Shown piece after piece: positions 25,566 through 34,112 of a stretch of DNA of 64,000 bases. Position numbers and translations under genes: made by a program. The DNA is from Brevibacillus_H sp041920465 (GTDB lineage: Bacteria > Bacillota > Bacilli > Brevibacillales > Brevibacillaceae). The notes under the pieces are model-generated. The model saw nothing but the letters and a program-made list of their open reading frames with translations. It had not been told where the DNA came from and made no database searches. Position 1 is the first letter of the stretch, and each line of letters opens with the position of its first letter. Where the stretch lies: assembly GCA_041920465.1 (NCBI GenBank), contig JBHGXW010000054.1, forward strand, positions 1 to 64,000. Direction: 5' to 3'.

Positions 25566-26183
25566 TTACGCTCGCATCATCCAACTCATGCCGATTACTG
25601 TTATCAGAATCCCAAAAAAACTGAGGATCAGGCTGTAATTCGGGCTTGATACCGTAAGATGGCTATCGTCAACCGCGACCGGTGCAATTGATGCGACCGG
25701 AGAATTGCTGGCAGGAGATGGTTCTGAAACCACTTCAACTACTCCATCAGGCGACTCAATGGAAGATGAGACTACTTCCGCTTTGGAAGATGTCGGAATG
25801 TCCAAGCCAGCCATATCAGTTTGCTGATGAGAATTGGCAAATAAGGTAAATCCGCATAACATCAGCAGAATCACGGCTGCACTCGCTCCAATCCGACGCA
25901 TACGCGCTGTCAAAGTAAATACTTTTTTGCCAATCGGAATCGCCCATTTTTCTTCAGAGAGAATACGCGCCATTACAGCGTCAACAATCGACTTGGTTGA
26001 AGCTGATTGGACAGACTGGTCTTTGTCAGCCTGAATCCACTTGCTGCTTTCTGTCCAAACCTCATAGTCAGCGCTACATGACTTACAGCCGGCCAAATGT
26101 TGGGCCACCCTCCGTCTGGTCACTTCCGGCAGCAAATTATCGGTATATTCGATTAGAAGGTCTTGGACTTCTTCACATTTCAT
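25566..26183 (-). CDS. Zinc-finger anti-sigma factor with two membrane helices
   Basis: A 205-residue protein with an N-terminal anti-sigma zinc domain (Cys3, His29, Cys33, Cys36 in AQHLAGCKSC), a transmembrane helix near 97-116, a Ser/Pro/Val-rich extracytoplasmic stretch and a second hydrophobic helix at the very C-terminus (YSLILSFFGILITVIGMSWMM). It should hold the ECF sigma factor encoded just upstream until an envelope signal arrives. The sigma stop and its ATG overlap as ATGA. The C-terminal helix is unusual for RsiW-like proteins, which have one. Confidence 0.85.
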   Translation of the reverse strand: MKCEEVQDLLIEYTDNLLPEVTRRRVAQHLAGCKSCSADYEVWTESSKWIQADKDQSVQSASTKSIVDAVMARILSEEKWAIPIGKKVFTLTARMRRIGASAAVILLMLCGFTLFANSHQQTDMAGLDIPTSSKAEVVSSSIESPDGVVEVVSEPSPASNSPVASIAPVAVDDSHLTVSSPNYSLILSFFGILITVIGMSWMMRA

Positions 26184-26773
26184 CGCTTATTCATCCCTTC
26201 GGCTTCTTCAAGGTAAGGGTCCACGATATAGGACTCTAATTGGACTTTGATACTCTGCCGAGCCCGAAAAAGCAGAGATTTGACTGAACTGACGGTTAAA
26301 TCAAGAATGGTCGCAATTTCGTTGTAATCCATCTGTTCATATTCACGCAGGATTAGAGCAGAGCGCTGCTTTTCCGGTAAATTGTTAATTGCCTGGCGTA
26401 CCAAAACCTCGCGTTCCGTTTGAAGCAACTGCTGTTCCGGAAGTCTCTCAAAAGACGTAATCGGCTCTTGCAACGTGTCCTCGAGATACACGTCAGAGTT
26501 CCGACTTTTCCGCAATTCGCTTAATACCGTATTGCGAGCAATTGTATACAGCCAAGTGGAAAAAGTGGCTTCTACATCACGAAAAGAATGAATGCTTTTG
26601 TAAGCCTTATAGAAGGTTTCCTGGCAAATATCCTCTGCCATATGCTCCAGATGAGATTGGCGCAGCATATGCAGGACAAACGAAAGGATCTTCTTCTCGT
26701 ACCTTCTGATCAGCTCTGCATAGCATTCAACGTTGCCTTCTTTGATTTCGCGAATTAATCGGGAATCGGTCAT
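26180..26773 (-). CDS. ECF RNA polymerase sigma factor (SigW-like)
   Basis: A 197-residue group IV sigma factor. Region 2 (RYEKKILSFVLHML, AEDICQETFYKAYKSI, FSTWLYTIARN) and region 4 (LPEKQRSALILREYEQMDYNEIA, TVSSVKSLLFRARQ) are complete. It is translationally coupled to a membrane anti-sigma factor, so it likely controls an envelope-stress regulon. The pair is closest to SigW/RsiW types, but the regulon cannot be read from the window. Confidence 0.9.
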   Translation of the reverse strand: MTDSRLIREIKEGNVECYAELIRRYEKKILSFVLHMLRQSHLEHMAEDICQETFYKAYKSIHSFRDVEATFSTWLYTIARNTVLSELRKSRNSDVYLEDTLQEPITSFERLPEQQLLQTEREVLVRQAINNLPEKQRSALILREYEQMDYNEIATILDLTVSSVKSLLFRARQSIKVQLESYIVDPYLEEAEGMNKR

Positions 26774-26818
26774 TCTCAGGAATACCCCCTCAGCGATTCC
26801 GATCCCCTATCGGCTCTT

Positions 26819-26845
26819 ATTATATTAGACCGACAGAGGCGTCAA
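26819..26845 (-). promoter_or_regulatory. Possible sigma-A promoter of the ECF operon
   Basis: TTGACG (26840-26845) and TATAAT (26819-26824) with a short 15-nt spacer, 46 nt before the sigma ATG. An ECF-type AAC...CGT pair overlaps it but is weak. Confidence 0.45.
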
Positions 26846-26924
26846 AAGTTGCGCACGAATTCCATTCTTTTTCTTTCTGCATTTTTTGACAGAATCCTTT
26901 ACGAAAAAACCCCCAATAATGGGG

Positions 26925-28049
26925 TTAAATGACATAGTTATAAGGTTTTAAATCTTGCAAACACTGTCCGAACCCGTTGTGATGGACATGTTTCCCGAAA
27001 ACATATTGCCACTTGCCCTTCGACATGACATATGCTGGAAGACAAATTTCGCTAATTTTGAGGATAGTGGATCGATCAAAATTTGTCAACCATTCGGATT
27101 TGGCGATCAACAAAAGATCCGCATCTGCCCCTGGGGCAAGACAGCCCTTGCGCGGATAGATGCCTGCCGCTTTGGCAATATTGGTTGATGCGAGGCGAAC
27201 AAGCATACAGAGCAATTCTTCCGCCATCCACTCATTGGTGTTGATCGGCTCGTGCCAATCTTCTAGAGAAGCAAAGATTGGGTAATGAGTGAACCAGTTT
27301 CGTTTGCAGAAAGACAGTTGCTCGTTTATTTCCTTTCCTCTCAACTGGTGAAGCTGATAGTACTCATTTTCACTTATCTTTTGTTTTCCTCTGCCTTGAA
27401 CGATTGTTCGAAGATTGCCATATCGACAGGTATTTGTCCAATCCTTCATGAGTTGATCATGTTCCGCTTGTGATAAACTGCCTTCTCGCAGTATGTCAAG
27501 GGCAAGTGCGAAATGACTGTATGAGAGAATGGGGTAGAGTCTGTCCCAATCAATCAAATCCAACTGGTGAGGAGAATGAATGGCCAGTTCCAAAAAACGA
27601 TGGCCAGCATTGCGAAGTGTCCGCACATGAGGATAAGTAAACAGCTCTGCAGTCAAACCGATGCGGGTGGCATAATCGATGGCACTTTCTTCATAAGCAG
27701 TCAGCAGATAATCAATCCGCTCCATTCCTTGCCATGTATCTAAGGCAATCACATCGAAAAGACTGGTTACTCCTTTTTCCAAAAGCAGACGGGTTTGCTG
27801 ATATAACGGCACTGAAGCATGAGCACTTCTACTCTTTTGACTTTGATACGAAAGAAAGCCGGGTAATATGTAAAAACTGTTGACGTCAATAATATGGCGG
27901 GGCTGGTTGTCATTCTTTATCGATTTTTTAAATATCTGACAGTCGGGAGCTACACGGCTGATTTGACCATTTTCAATCCAAATGTCAGCTTGCTTTACCC
28001 CATACCCATTTACAATTGTTCCGCCGCGAAGAATCGTTGTCTCACCCAT
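26925..28049 (-). CDS. Amidohydrolase-like protein lacking the metal-binding motif
   Basis: A protein of about 374 residues that begins like dihydroorotase/imidazolonepropionase-type amidohydrolases (LRGGTIVNGYGVKQADIWIENGQI) and ends with their signature (KGCLAPGADADLLLI). The normal LPGFIDxHxH reads LPGFLSYQSQ, and the later metal histidines are not recognisable, so it is probably not a metal hydrolase. The best start is ATG 28047-28049 (AGAGGAG 9 nt upstream). In frame, 43 more codons encode a hydrophobic helix but lack a ribosome site. Confidence 0.6.
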   Translation of the reverse strand: MGETTILRGGTIVNGYGVKQADIWIENGQISRVAPDCQIFKKSIKNDNQPRHIIDVNSFYILPGFLSYQSQKSRSAHASVPLYQQTRLLLEKGVTSLFDVIALDTWQGMERIDYLLTAYEESAIDYATRIGLTAELFTYPHVRTLRNAGHRFLELAIHSPHQLDLIDWDRLYPILSYSHFALALDILREGSLSQAEHDQLMKDWTNTCRYGNLRTIVQGRGKQKISENEYYQLHQLRGKEINEQLSFCKRNWFTHYPIFASLEDWHEPINTNEWMAEELLCMLVRLASTNIAKAAGIYPRKGCLAPGADADLLLIAKSEWLTNFDRSTILKISEICLPAYVMSKGKWQYVFGKHVHHNGFGQCLQDLKPYNYVI

Positions 28050-28208
28050 CTTCATGCGCTCCTCTCGTCTGATCCCAGTATGGATAACTTGCATTAGTAC
28101 GAGAATATGAAGAAGCAAGAAAAAAATTCCAGCAGCTTGTCTGACAGCCCATCCGGCTGCGCCAGTCAGGGGCTCCAATCGATTGCAGCCTTAACCGCAA
28201 AAATGGGC

Positions 28209-28259
28209 AAAAAAAATACCGCCGTGGCTTACAATGTAAGCGCATTCAAAACGGCGGTA
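28209..28259 (-). terminator. Strong terminator of the short transcript
   Basis: Nine-bp stem TACCGCCGT / ACGGCGGTA, an internal GCTTAC/GTAAGC stem, and eight T residues on the minus strand. Confidence 0.9.
28234..28249. promoter_or_regulatory. CcpA-type cre site (candidate)
   Basis: ATGTAAGCGCATTCAA fits the cre consensus WTGNAANCGNWNNCAW at every constrained position. It lies in the terminator loop downstream of the promoter, where CcpA binding acts as a roadblock in other Bacillales. Confidence 0.5.
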
Positions 28260-28318
28260 GCACAGATCGTGCTAATATTTATTGGATAGGAGTGGAGAGA
28301 AACCATACTGTATTTTTA

Positions 28319-28346
28319 ATTATATTCAAATGTAAGCGCTTGTCAA
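28319..28346 (-). promoter_or_regulatory. Strong sigma-A promoter with overlapping cre-like site
   Basis: TTGACA-16-TATAAT, a perfect hexamer pair. The spacer contains AAGCGCTTACA, which forms one good half and one defective half of a cre site. Confidence 0.75.
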
Positions 28347-28388
28347 ATTGTATTTTCTAATTTTATTTAAAAATTGCCTTTGTTATGG

Positions 28389-28423
28389 AAAAAGGCACCG
28401 GAACTTCAACCGTTCAGGTGCCT
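28389..28423 (-). terminator. Terminator of the aromatic supraoperon after aroA
   Basis: Minus-strand AGGCACC / GGTGCCT stem with an inner GAAC/GTTC pairing and a TTTTT tail, 13 nt after the aroA stop. Confidence 0.85.
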
Positions 28424-28435
28424 GAAAGCGGCACT

Positions 28436-29731
28436 TTATGAAGAATGAATAGTTGTCGTAATCTCTTTTAGCAGTTCCGCAAAACCCGGGAATGAAACCT
28501 GAATCGCTTCCGCATTGGCGATCGTCGTCTCCCCTTTGGCAGCAAGTCCGGCAATGGCCATGGCCATCCCAATCCTGTGATCGCCCATGCTGTCGATGGA
28601 AGCTCCCGTCAGCTTCGTTTCTCCTTTGATAATCATTCCGTCGTCAGTTGGCGTCACCTCAGCACCAAACTTCGCCAGTTGGCTCGCTACCGTATCGATC
28701 CGGTTGGTCTCTTTTACTTTCAATTCTTCTGCGTCACGGATAACAGTCTTCCCTTTGGCCTGTGTCGCGATTACAGCGATTACCGGAATCTCGTCAATCA
28801 GGCGCGGAATTAGTTCACCGTCAATGGTGATGCCCGATAACTGGGAATGGTAGACATAGAGATCTGCCACCGGTTCTTCGTTCACGATGCGTTCATTGGC
28901 GATCTCGATGCGCCCGCCCATTGCGCGTACCACATCGATGATTCCGGTCCTGGACGGATTTAACCCTACGTTTTCGATGATAAGCGAACTATCTGGGAGC
29001 ATCATGACGGCAGCAATCAAAAAGGCTGCGGAAGAAATGTCCCCCGGCACCTCAATATCGCGTGCCCGGAGTGTTTGCCCGCCTTCAACCGAAACCTGCA
29101 AGCCTTCCTGTTTCACTTCAACACCAAAAGCCCGCAGCATACGTTCGGTGTGATCCCGTGAAAGCATCGGCTCCTCGACGATTGTTCTTCCCTCTGCCTG
29201 CAATCCGGCTAACAAAATGGCTGATTTCACCTGTGCGCTGGCGACCGGCGATTGATAACGAATTCCTGCAAGCTTCGTTCCGCGAATGGCAAGCGGAGTA
29301 AACTCGCCGTTCTTCCTGCCGTCAATCTTTGCTCCCATTTCCCGAAGCGGATTTACCACGCGGCGCATCGGACGCTTGGCGATAGAATCATCCCCGATTA
29401 ATACAGAATGGAATGGTTGAGTGGCCAGGACGCCGGAAATTAGCCGGATGGTCGTCCCGGAGTTACCCACATCGAGAAAGTCTTTTGGTTCCGTTAAGCC
29501 AAACCAGCCTTTTCCGTATACCGTCACCTGATCTCCCGCCTGTTCGATCTCTACACCAAGGCGGCGAAAACAACTGATCGTGCTGAGGCAGTCGGCTCCC
29601 GGCAAAAATCCGCTAATCCGGGTAACCCCTTCCGCTAATGACCCAAGCATCACCGCACGATGGGATATGGATTTATCTCCTGGTACTTTTACTTTTCCTT
29701 CAATTTTACGGGCTTGTTCAACTCGCAGCAC
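28436..29731 (-). CDS. aroA: 3-phosphoshikimate 1-carboxyvinyltransferase (EPSP synthase)
   Basis: A 431-residue AroA that joins shikimate-3-phosphate to PEP in the sixth shikimate step. PGDKSISHRAVMLGSLAEG, the NSGTTIRL stretch, SAQVKSAILLAGLQAEG, DRIDTVASQL-like KETNRIDTV and GDHRIGMAMAIAG are all present. The N-terminal variant and lack of the class I LFLGNAGTAMRPL form suggest class II, as in many Gram-positives. The start is GTG 29729-29731. It is the last gene of the supraoperon. Confidence 0.96.
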   Translation of the reverse strand: MLRVEQARKIEGKVKVPGDKSISHRAVMLGSLAEGVTRISGFLPGADCLSTISCFRRLGVEIEQAGDQVTVYGKGWFGLTEPKDFLDVGNSGTTIRLISGVLATQPFHSVLIGDDSIAKRPMRRVVNPLREMGAKIDGRKNGEFTPLAIRGTKLAGIRYQSPVASAQVKSAILLAGLQAEGRTIVEEPMLSRDHTERMLRAFGVEVKQEGLQVSVEGGQTLRARDIEVPGDISSAAFLIAAVMMLPDSSLIIENVGLNPSRTGIIDVVRAMGGRIEIANERIVNEEPVADLYVYHSQLSGITIDGELIPRLIDEIPVIAVIATQAKGKTVIRDAEELKVKETNRIDTVASQLAKFGAEVTPTDDGMIIKGETKLTGASIDSMGDHRIGMAMAIAGLAAKGETTIANAEAIQVSFPGFAELLKEITTTIHSS

Positions 29732-29754
29732 AGTATCTTCTCCCCTCTATCCAA

Positions 29755-30855
29755 TTAATCTCTGCGATACACGTTATAATCAAAATAGCGCAGCAGTTCT
29801 TCGCCTTTCTCCAGGTCAGCTTCACTTCTGAAGGTAATTCGCAGCACCCCGAAAATGTCTTCACGCGTCTCCATAATGCTGATGTTCGTGATACTGATTT
29901 CTTTGGCACCCAGCAGGGTAGTAATTCGGCCAATTTCGCCCGGATGGTCAGGGATGTCAATATATAAATCATATAGTGACGGAAGGGCTCCTTTGCTCCT
30001 TTCCGGCAGGCTTTCGCGGAACTCACGGGCGGATTTGAAAAACTCTTCGATCCGATCCCTGTCTCCCGCTTCCACCAAGCTCATGATCTCGTCTAATCCC
30101 TGCTGCCAGTCTTTGGCGATTCGCAAAAGAAAATCGCGGTTATTCAGAAGGACATCGCGCCACATACGCGGGTTGCTCGAAGCTATGCGGGTTATGTCGC
30201 GAAAACCCCCTGCCGCCAGGCGGTGATGCCATTCGTTTTCGTTGTTGTATCCCGCTACCTGATTAACTAAAACGGCTGCCAAAATGTGCGGAAAATGACT
30301 GACCGCCCCAACCACCCGGTCATGTTCGGCCGGGTCCATCACAACAATTTTGGCCCGTGTGTAAGACAATATGTCCTTGAGACGATCCACCTGCCAAGAA
30401 GCAGCATTCTCGCTTGGCGTAAGGACGTAATAAGCATTTTCAAACAAACGCTCACTTGCTGCTTCCACTCCGGATTTATGCGAACCTGCCATCGGGTGAC
30501 CCCCGATAAATGTGACTCCTTTGGCAGAGAGCTTTTCTGCGTGCTGCATGATTTGGTTCTTCGTGCTTCCTACGTCGGTAACAATGGCACCCGGTTTCAA
30601 GCTGAGATCAGCCAGCTGCTGCAACAGTTCGTTAATCTGTTCAACCGGAGTTGCGATAATGATTACGTCAGCATCCTGAACAACTGTTTTCAACTTGGTG
30701 CTTCCGGCATGCAGTACGCCATTGTTCAACGCCTTGTCCACATAATCTTCCCGCACATCATATCCAATCAGACGATGCTCAGGATTTTTTCTTAGCGCGA
30801 GCGCAATCGAACCGCCAATCAAGCCAACCCCTAGTACAGCAATGGTTGTTTTCAC
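29755..30855 (-). CDS. tyrA: Prephenate dehydrogenase with ACT domain
   Basis: A 366-residue TyrA that oxidatively decarboxylates prephenate to 4-hydroxyphenylpyruvate for tyrosine. The N-terminal Rossmann motif GVGLIGGSIALALRK, the catalytic region GGHPMAGSHKSGVEAA and the helical dimer domain are intact. The last 75 residues form an ACT domain (LYIDIPDHPGEIGRITTLL), so feedback by tyrosine is expected. It sits between hisC and aroA as in B. subtilis. Confidence 0.95.
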   Translation of the reverse strand: MKTTIAVLGVGLIGGSIALALRKNPEHRLIGYDVREDYVDKALNNGVLHAGSTKLKTVVQDADVIIIATPVEQINELLQQLADLSLKPGAIVTDVGSTKNQIMQHAEKLSAKGVTFIGGHPMAGSHKSGVEAASERLFENAYYVLTPSENAASWQVDRLKDILSYTRAKIVVMDPAEHDRVVGAVSHFPHILAAVLVNQVAGYNNENEWHHRLAAGGFRDITRIASSNPRMWRDVLLNNRDFLLRIAKDWQQGLDEIMSLVEAGDRDRIEEFFKSAREFRESLPERSKGALPSLYDLYIDIPDHPGEIGRITTLLGAKEISITNISIMETREDIFGVLRITFRSEADLEKGEELLRYFDYNVYRRD

Positions 30856-30941
30856 TCCACATCCCTCTTTCTGTGTAACGGGCCTTTCTGTATTGGATGC
30901 ACAAAGATGCCGGCATCATACCGACATCCTGCGCATTCCTA

Positions 30942-32039
30942 TTACTTCTGCGGCGAGCCTGCCAAAATCGCTTCAACAGCCGCCAATAGCTTTTCATTTT
31001 GTTCCGGTGTGCCAACCGTAATCCGCTGATAGCCAGGGAAGCCGAGAGCGTTGCCGGAACGAACAATCAACCCTTGCTCCAGCAGCTTGCGGAACACGGC
31101 ATCCGAATCTTGTTTCAGGTTAACCAAGACGAAATTGGCCTGTGACGGATAGTAATCCAAGCCCAATTGGTCAAAACGGTCTGTCAACTGTTTCATTCCT
31201 TGGCGGTTGCGTTCTCTGCATGCCTGAACAAACTCCGTATCTTTCAGCGACGCACGTGCTGCTGCCTGGGCCAATGTACTGGTGTTAAATGGTTCACGGA
31301 CCCGGTTTAAATTGGTGATAATCTCTGCCGATGCCACACCATATCCAATCCTGAGCGCCGCCAAACCGTATATTTTAGAGAATGTCCGCAGAATAATCAG
31401 ATTCGGATGGGAAGCCAGAAGCGGAATTGTCTGCGGATACTCCGGATCAACCACATACTCATAATACGCTTCGTCCAGTACGACCAGCACATCGGTTGGA
31501 ATCTTGGCCAGAAAATTGGACAGTTGAGCTGCCGTTACGATTGTTCCTGAAGGATTGTTCGGATTGCACACCCAAACAACTCGTGTATCTTTGGTTACCG
31601 CTTGAGCCATCGCTTCCAAGTCGTGAACGCCGTCTTTCAGCGGAACTTCAATCAATTCGGCTCCTTCAATGGTGGCGTTGGAGCGATACTGAGGGAATGT
31701 AGGAGTTGCCATCACTGTGTTGGTACCTGCTTCCAAATAGGCACGAGTTATCATTTGGACAACTTCATCCGACCCGTTGCCAAAAATAAGCTGCTCAGGC
31801 TTCACTTGCAGGAAGTCAGCCAACTCCCATCGAAGCAACATGCTTCCACCGTCCGGATATATTGCTAATGTATCCAATTGGCTGGTGATCGCCTCTTTTG
31901 CTTTCGGAGAACAACCGTACGGGTTTTCGTTGGATGCAAGCTTGATTACTTCCGTTAAGCCCAGTTCACGTTTAACCTCGTCAATCGGTTTGCCTGGCTG
32001 ATAAACAGGTACATCTAAGATCTGCTTCTTCGGACGCAT
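30942..32039 (-). CDS. hisC: Histidinol-phosphate / aromatic aminotransferase
   Basis: A 365-residue fold-type I PLP enzyme. NENPYGCSPKA at the N-terminus, NPNNPSGT, DEAYYEYV and the Schiff-base lysine in RTFSKIYGLA are clear. Placed between trpA and tyrA it probably serves both histidine synthesis and the last transamination of phenylalanine and tyrosine, as shown for the B. subtilis HisC in the same location. The gene follows trpA by 31 nt. Confidence 0.93.
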   Translation of the reverse strand: MRPKKQILDVPVYQPGKPIDEVKRELGLTEVIKLASNENPYGCSPKAKEAITSQLDTLAIYPDGGSMLLRWELADFLQVKPEQLIFGNGSDEVVQMITRAYLEAGTNTVMATPTFPQYRSNATIEGAELIEVPLKDGVHDLEAMAQAVTKDTRVVWVCNPNNPSGTIVTAAQLSNFLAKIPTDVLVVLDEAYYEYVVDPEYPQTIPLLASHPNLIILRTFSKIYGLAALRIGYGVASAEIITNLNRVREPFNTSTLAQAAARASLKDTEFVQACRERNRQGMKQLTDRFDQLGLDYYPSQANFVLVNLKQDSDAVFRKLLEQGLIVRSGNALGFPGYQRITVGTPEQNEKLLAAVEAILAGSPQK

Positions 32040-32070
32040 TCCATGATCACTCCAAACAGATTTTTTCCTG

Positions 32071-32889
32071 TTATTTTATCGCACCTGCCAAGTTTTGTAC
32101 AAACGTTTTTATCTTTTCAACGCCTTCTTTTTGTCTCTTCGTATCAAGAAGCAACGGCAGGTTCTGTTCAATTTGTTGCACAATGGCACTGCCGACGATC
32201 ACGCCGTCCGCATGCAAGGACATCTCTTTTACCTGCTCCGGAGTAGATATTCCGAATCCGACAGCGATGGGAACGTCCGTGTGAGAACGTACTTGCTCCA
32301 AAAACGGCAAGATGTTTGCATGGAACTGCGAACGGACTCCGGTAACGCCAAGGGAGGAGACGCAGTATAAAAATCCGCCTGCTTGAGTGCTGATTTTGGC
32401 GATGCGGGAATCAGATGTCGGCGCAACGAAAGTGATCAGATGTAACCCGTGTGAGTGGGCTATCGCCAACGCTTCCTCATTTTCTTCGTACGGCAAATCG
32501 GGAATGACCACCCCGTCGGCACCAGATTTGGCCAGTTCTGAGAAAAAGCGTTCCACACCGAATTGGAAAATGGGATTATAGTAACTGAACAGCACCAGCG
32601 GAATCGTAATGCCCGCTGTTCTTAACCGCTCTACAAATTGTAATGTTGACGAAAGTGTTACCTTGGCCCCCAGCGCTCTCCCGGAAGCACGCTGGATCGT
32701 GGGGCCGTCCGCCAAAGGATCAGAGTAGGGAACCCCCAGTTCGATACAATCGGCTCCTGCTTCCACCAAAGCGTGAACGATTCGTTCGGAAATGTCCGGG
32801 GAGGGATCTCCCGCTGTTACGAACGGGATAAATCGTTTGATGGATCGGTCGCTGAAAATTTGATCGATTCGATTTGTTTTGACGGTCAT
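32071..32889 (-). CDS. trpA: Tryptophan synthase alpha subunit
   Basis: A 272-residue TIM-barrel that splits indole-glycerol phosphate to indole and glyceraldehyde-3-phosphate. The catalytic Glu in DCIELGVPYSDPLADGP and Asp in GVVIPDLPYEE are present, with the phosphate site GFGIS. ATG overlaps the trpB stop by one base (TAATG). Confidence 0.96.
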   Translation of the reverse strand: MTVKTNRIDQIFSDRSIKRFIPFVTAGDPSPDISERIVHALVEAGADCIELGVPYSDPLADGPTIQRASGRALGAKVTLSSTLQFVERLRTAGITIPLVLFSYYNPIFQFGVERFFSELAKSGADGVVIPDLPYEENEEALAIAHSHGLHLITFVAPTSDSRIAKISTQAGGFLYCVSSLGVTGVRSQFHANILPFLEQVRSHTDVPIAVGFGISTPEQVKEMSLHADGVIVGSAIVQQIEQNLPLLLDTKRQKEGVEKIKTFVQNLAGAIK

Positions 32890-34112
32890 TACTTGTTCCC
32901 TCCCTGCTCACCGATATGCTGGACAAGTGTCGCCACGTCTTTATCACCGCGGCCGGATAAACAGACGACAATGATTTTGTCTCTTGGCAGGGTTGGTGCC
33001 AGTTTCGCTGCTTCCGCAAGAGCATGGGCGCTTTCCAAAGCCGGGATGATTCCTTCGGTCACCGAAAGCAATTGAACGGCATCCAAAGCTTCTTGGTCGG
33101 TAACAGACGTATAGTAGACACGCCCGGTTTCTTTCAGGTAAGCATGCTCAGGGCCAACTCCCGGGTAGTCCAAACCGGCTGAGATGGAATGTGCTTCCTG
33201 AACCTGGCCGTGTTCATCCTGCAAGAGATAGGTCATCGCCCCGTGAATCACGCCCGGCCTTCCCTTTGTCAAGGTAGCGGCATGTTTGTCGGTATGAAGC
33301 CCGTGTCCGGCTGCTTCTACGCCGCGAAGCTTCACCTGCTCATCCTGAATAAACGGATAGAACATCCCCATCGCATTGCTGCCTCCCCCGACGCAGGCAA
33401 TTACTTCATCAGGCAGTCTGCCAACCTGCTTCAGGATTTGGGAGCGCGTCTCTTCCCCGATAATCTTCTGGAATTCCCGAACCATATAGGGATACGGATG
33501 CATTCCTACAACAGAGCCGATAACGTAAAAAGTATCCTCCACGTGGGAGACCCAGTAACGGATCGCCTCATTGGTCGCATCTTTCAAAGTGCGGGACCCG
33601 CTGGTTGCCGGAACCACTTCCGCACCCAACAGCTTCATCCGAAATACATTCAGCTCTTGGCGGCGGATATCTTCTTCCCCCATGAATACCTTGCAGGACA
33701 GGCCCAGTTTGGCGGCTACCGTCGCACTTGCCACCCCGTGCTGTCCGGCACCTGTTTCAGCGATGATAAACTTTTTGCCCATCCGCTTGGCCAATAGTCC
33801 CTGCCCCAATGCGTTATTCAATTTATGGGCGCCGGTGTGGTTCAAATCTTCCCGTTTCAGATAGATTTGCGCCCCTCCCAAATGAGCCGTTAATCTGTCA
33901 GCAAAATAGAGCGGCGTCGGTCTCCCGGCGTATTCACTTAACAAATAATTCAACTCAGCTCGAAATGCTGGATCCTCCTTCGCTTTGGCAAAGCCTGTTT
34001 CCAATTCGCTGATCGCGTTCATCAAGGTTTCCGGAACAAATTTGCCCCCGAACCGGCCAAAACGTCCTTTCTCATCCGGTACAACTGTTGTTTTTTCGAC
34101 GATTGGTTTCAT
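32889..34112 (-). CDS. trpB: Tryptophan synthase beta subunit
   Basis: A 407-residue PLP enzyme that condenses indole with serine. The PLP lysine lies in LNHTGAHKLNNALGQ, with AETGAGQHGVA and the phosphate-binding loop GGGSNAMG. Its 5' end overlaps the trpF 3' end by 41 nt, suggesting tight translational coupling. Confidence 0.97.
   Translation of the reverse strand: MKPIVEKTTVVPDEKGRFGRFGGKFVPETLMNAISELETGFAKAKEDPAFRAELNYLLSEYAGRPTPLYFADRLTAHLGGAQIYLKREDLNHTGAHKLNNALGQGLLAKRMGKKFIIAETGAGQHGVASATVAAKLGLSCKVFMGEEDIRRQELNVFRMKLLGAEVVPATSGSRTLKDATNEAIRYWVSHVEDTFYVIGSVVGMHPYPYMVREFQKIIGEETRSQILKQVGRLPDEVIACVGGGSNAMGMFYPFIQDEQVKLRGVEAAGHGLHTDKHAATLTKGRPGVIHGAMTYLLQDEHGQVQEAHSISAGLDYPGVGPEHAYLKETGRVYYTSVTDQEALDAVQLLSVTEGIIPALESAHALAEAAKLAPTLPRDKIIVVCLSGRGDKDVATLVQHIGEQGGNK

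Larger units (their letters stand above)
28209..28312 (-). ncRNA. Candidate ~104-nt small RNA or attenuated leader
   Basis: The interval is bounded by a strong promoter (TTGACA 28341-28346, 16-nt spacer, TATAAT 28319-28324; start near 28312) and a strong terminator (stem TACCGCCGT / ACGGCGGTA, then T8 at 28209-28216). Between them a small AGCAC-GATCT-GTGCT hairpin can form. It is either a free-standing small RNA or the early-terminated leader of the amidohydrolase-like gene. No homology is claimed. Confidence 0.5.
28050..28435. other. Intergenic stretch upstream of the amidohydrolase-like gene
   Basis: This 386-bp interval holds, in minus-strand order, the aroA terminator (28389-28423), a strong sigma-A promoter (28319-28346) overlapping a degenerate cre-like site, a hairpin and terminator (28209-28259) with a consensus-like cre site in its loop, then 160 bp before the amidohydrolase-like ATG. 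No conserved protein gene is seen. A 25-codon frame starting ATG within the short transcript lacks a ribosome site. Confidence 0.6.

Noticed and set aside
28234..28310. 25-codon frame MVSLHS... within the candidate small RNA
   Set aside because: There is no ribosome site upstream of the ATG and the frame runs into the terminator stem; not called as a gene, though a leader peptide is not fully excluded.
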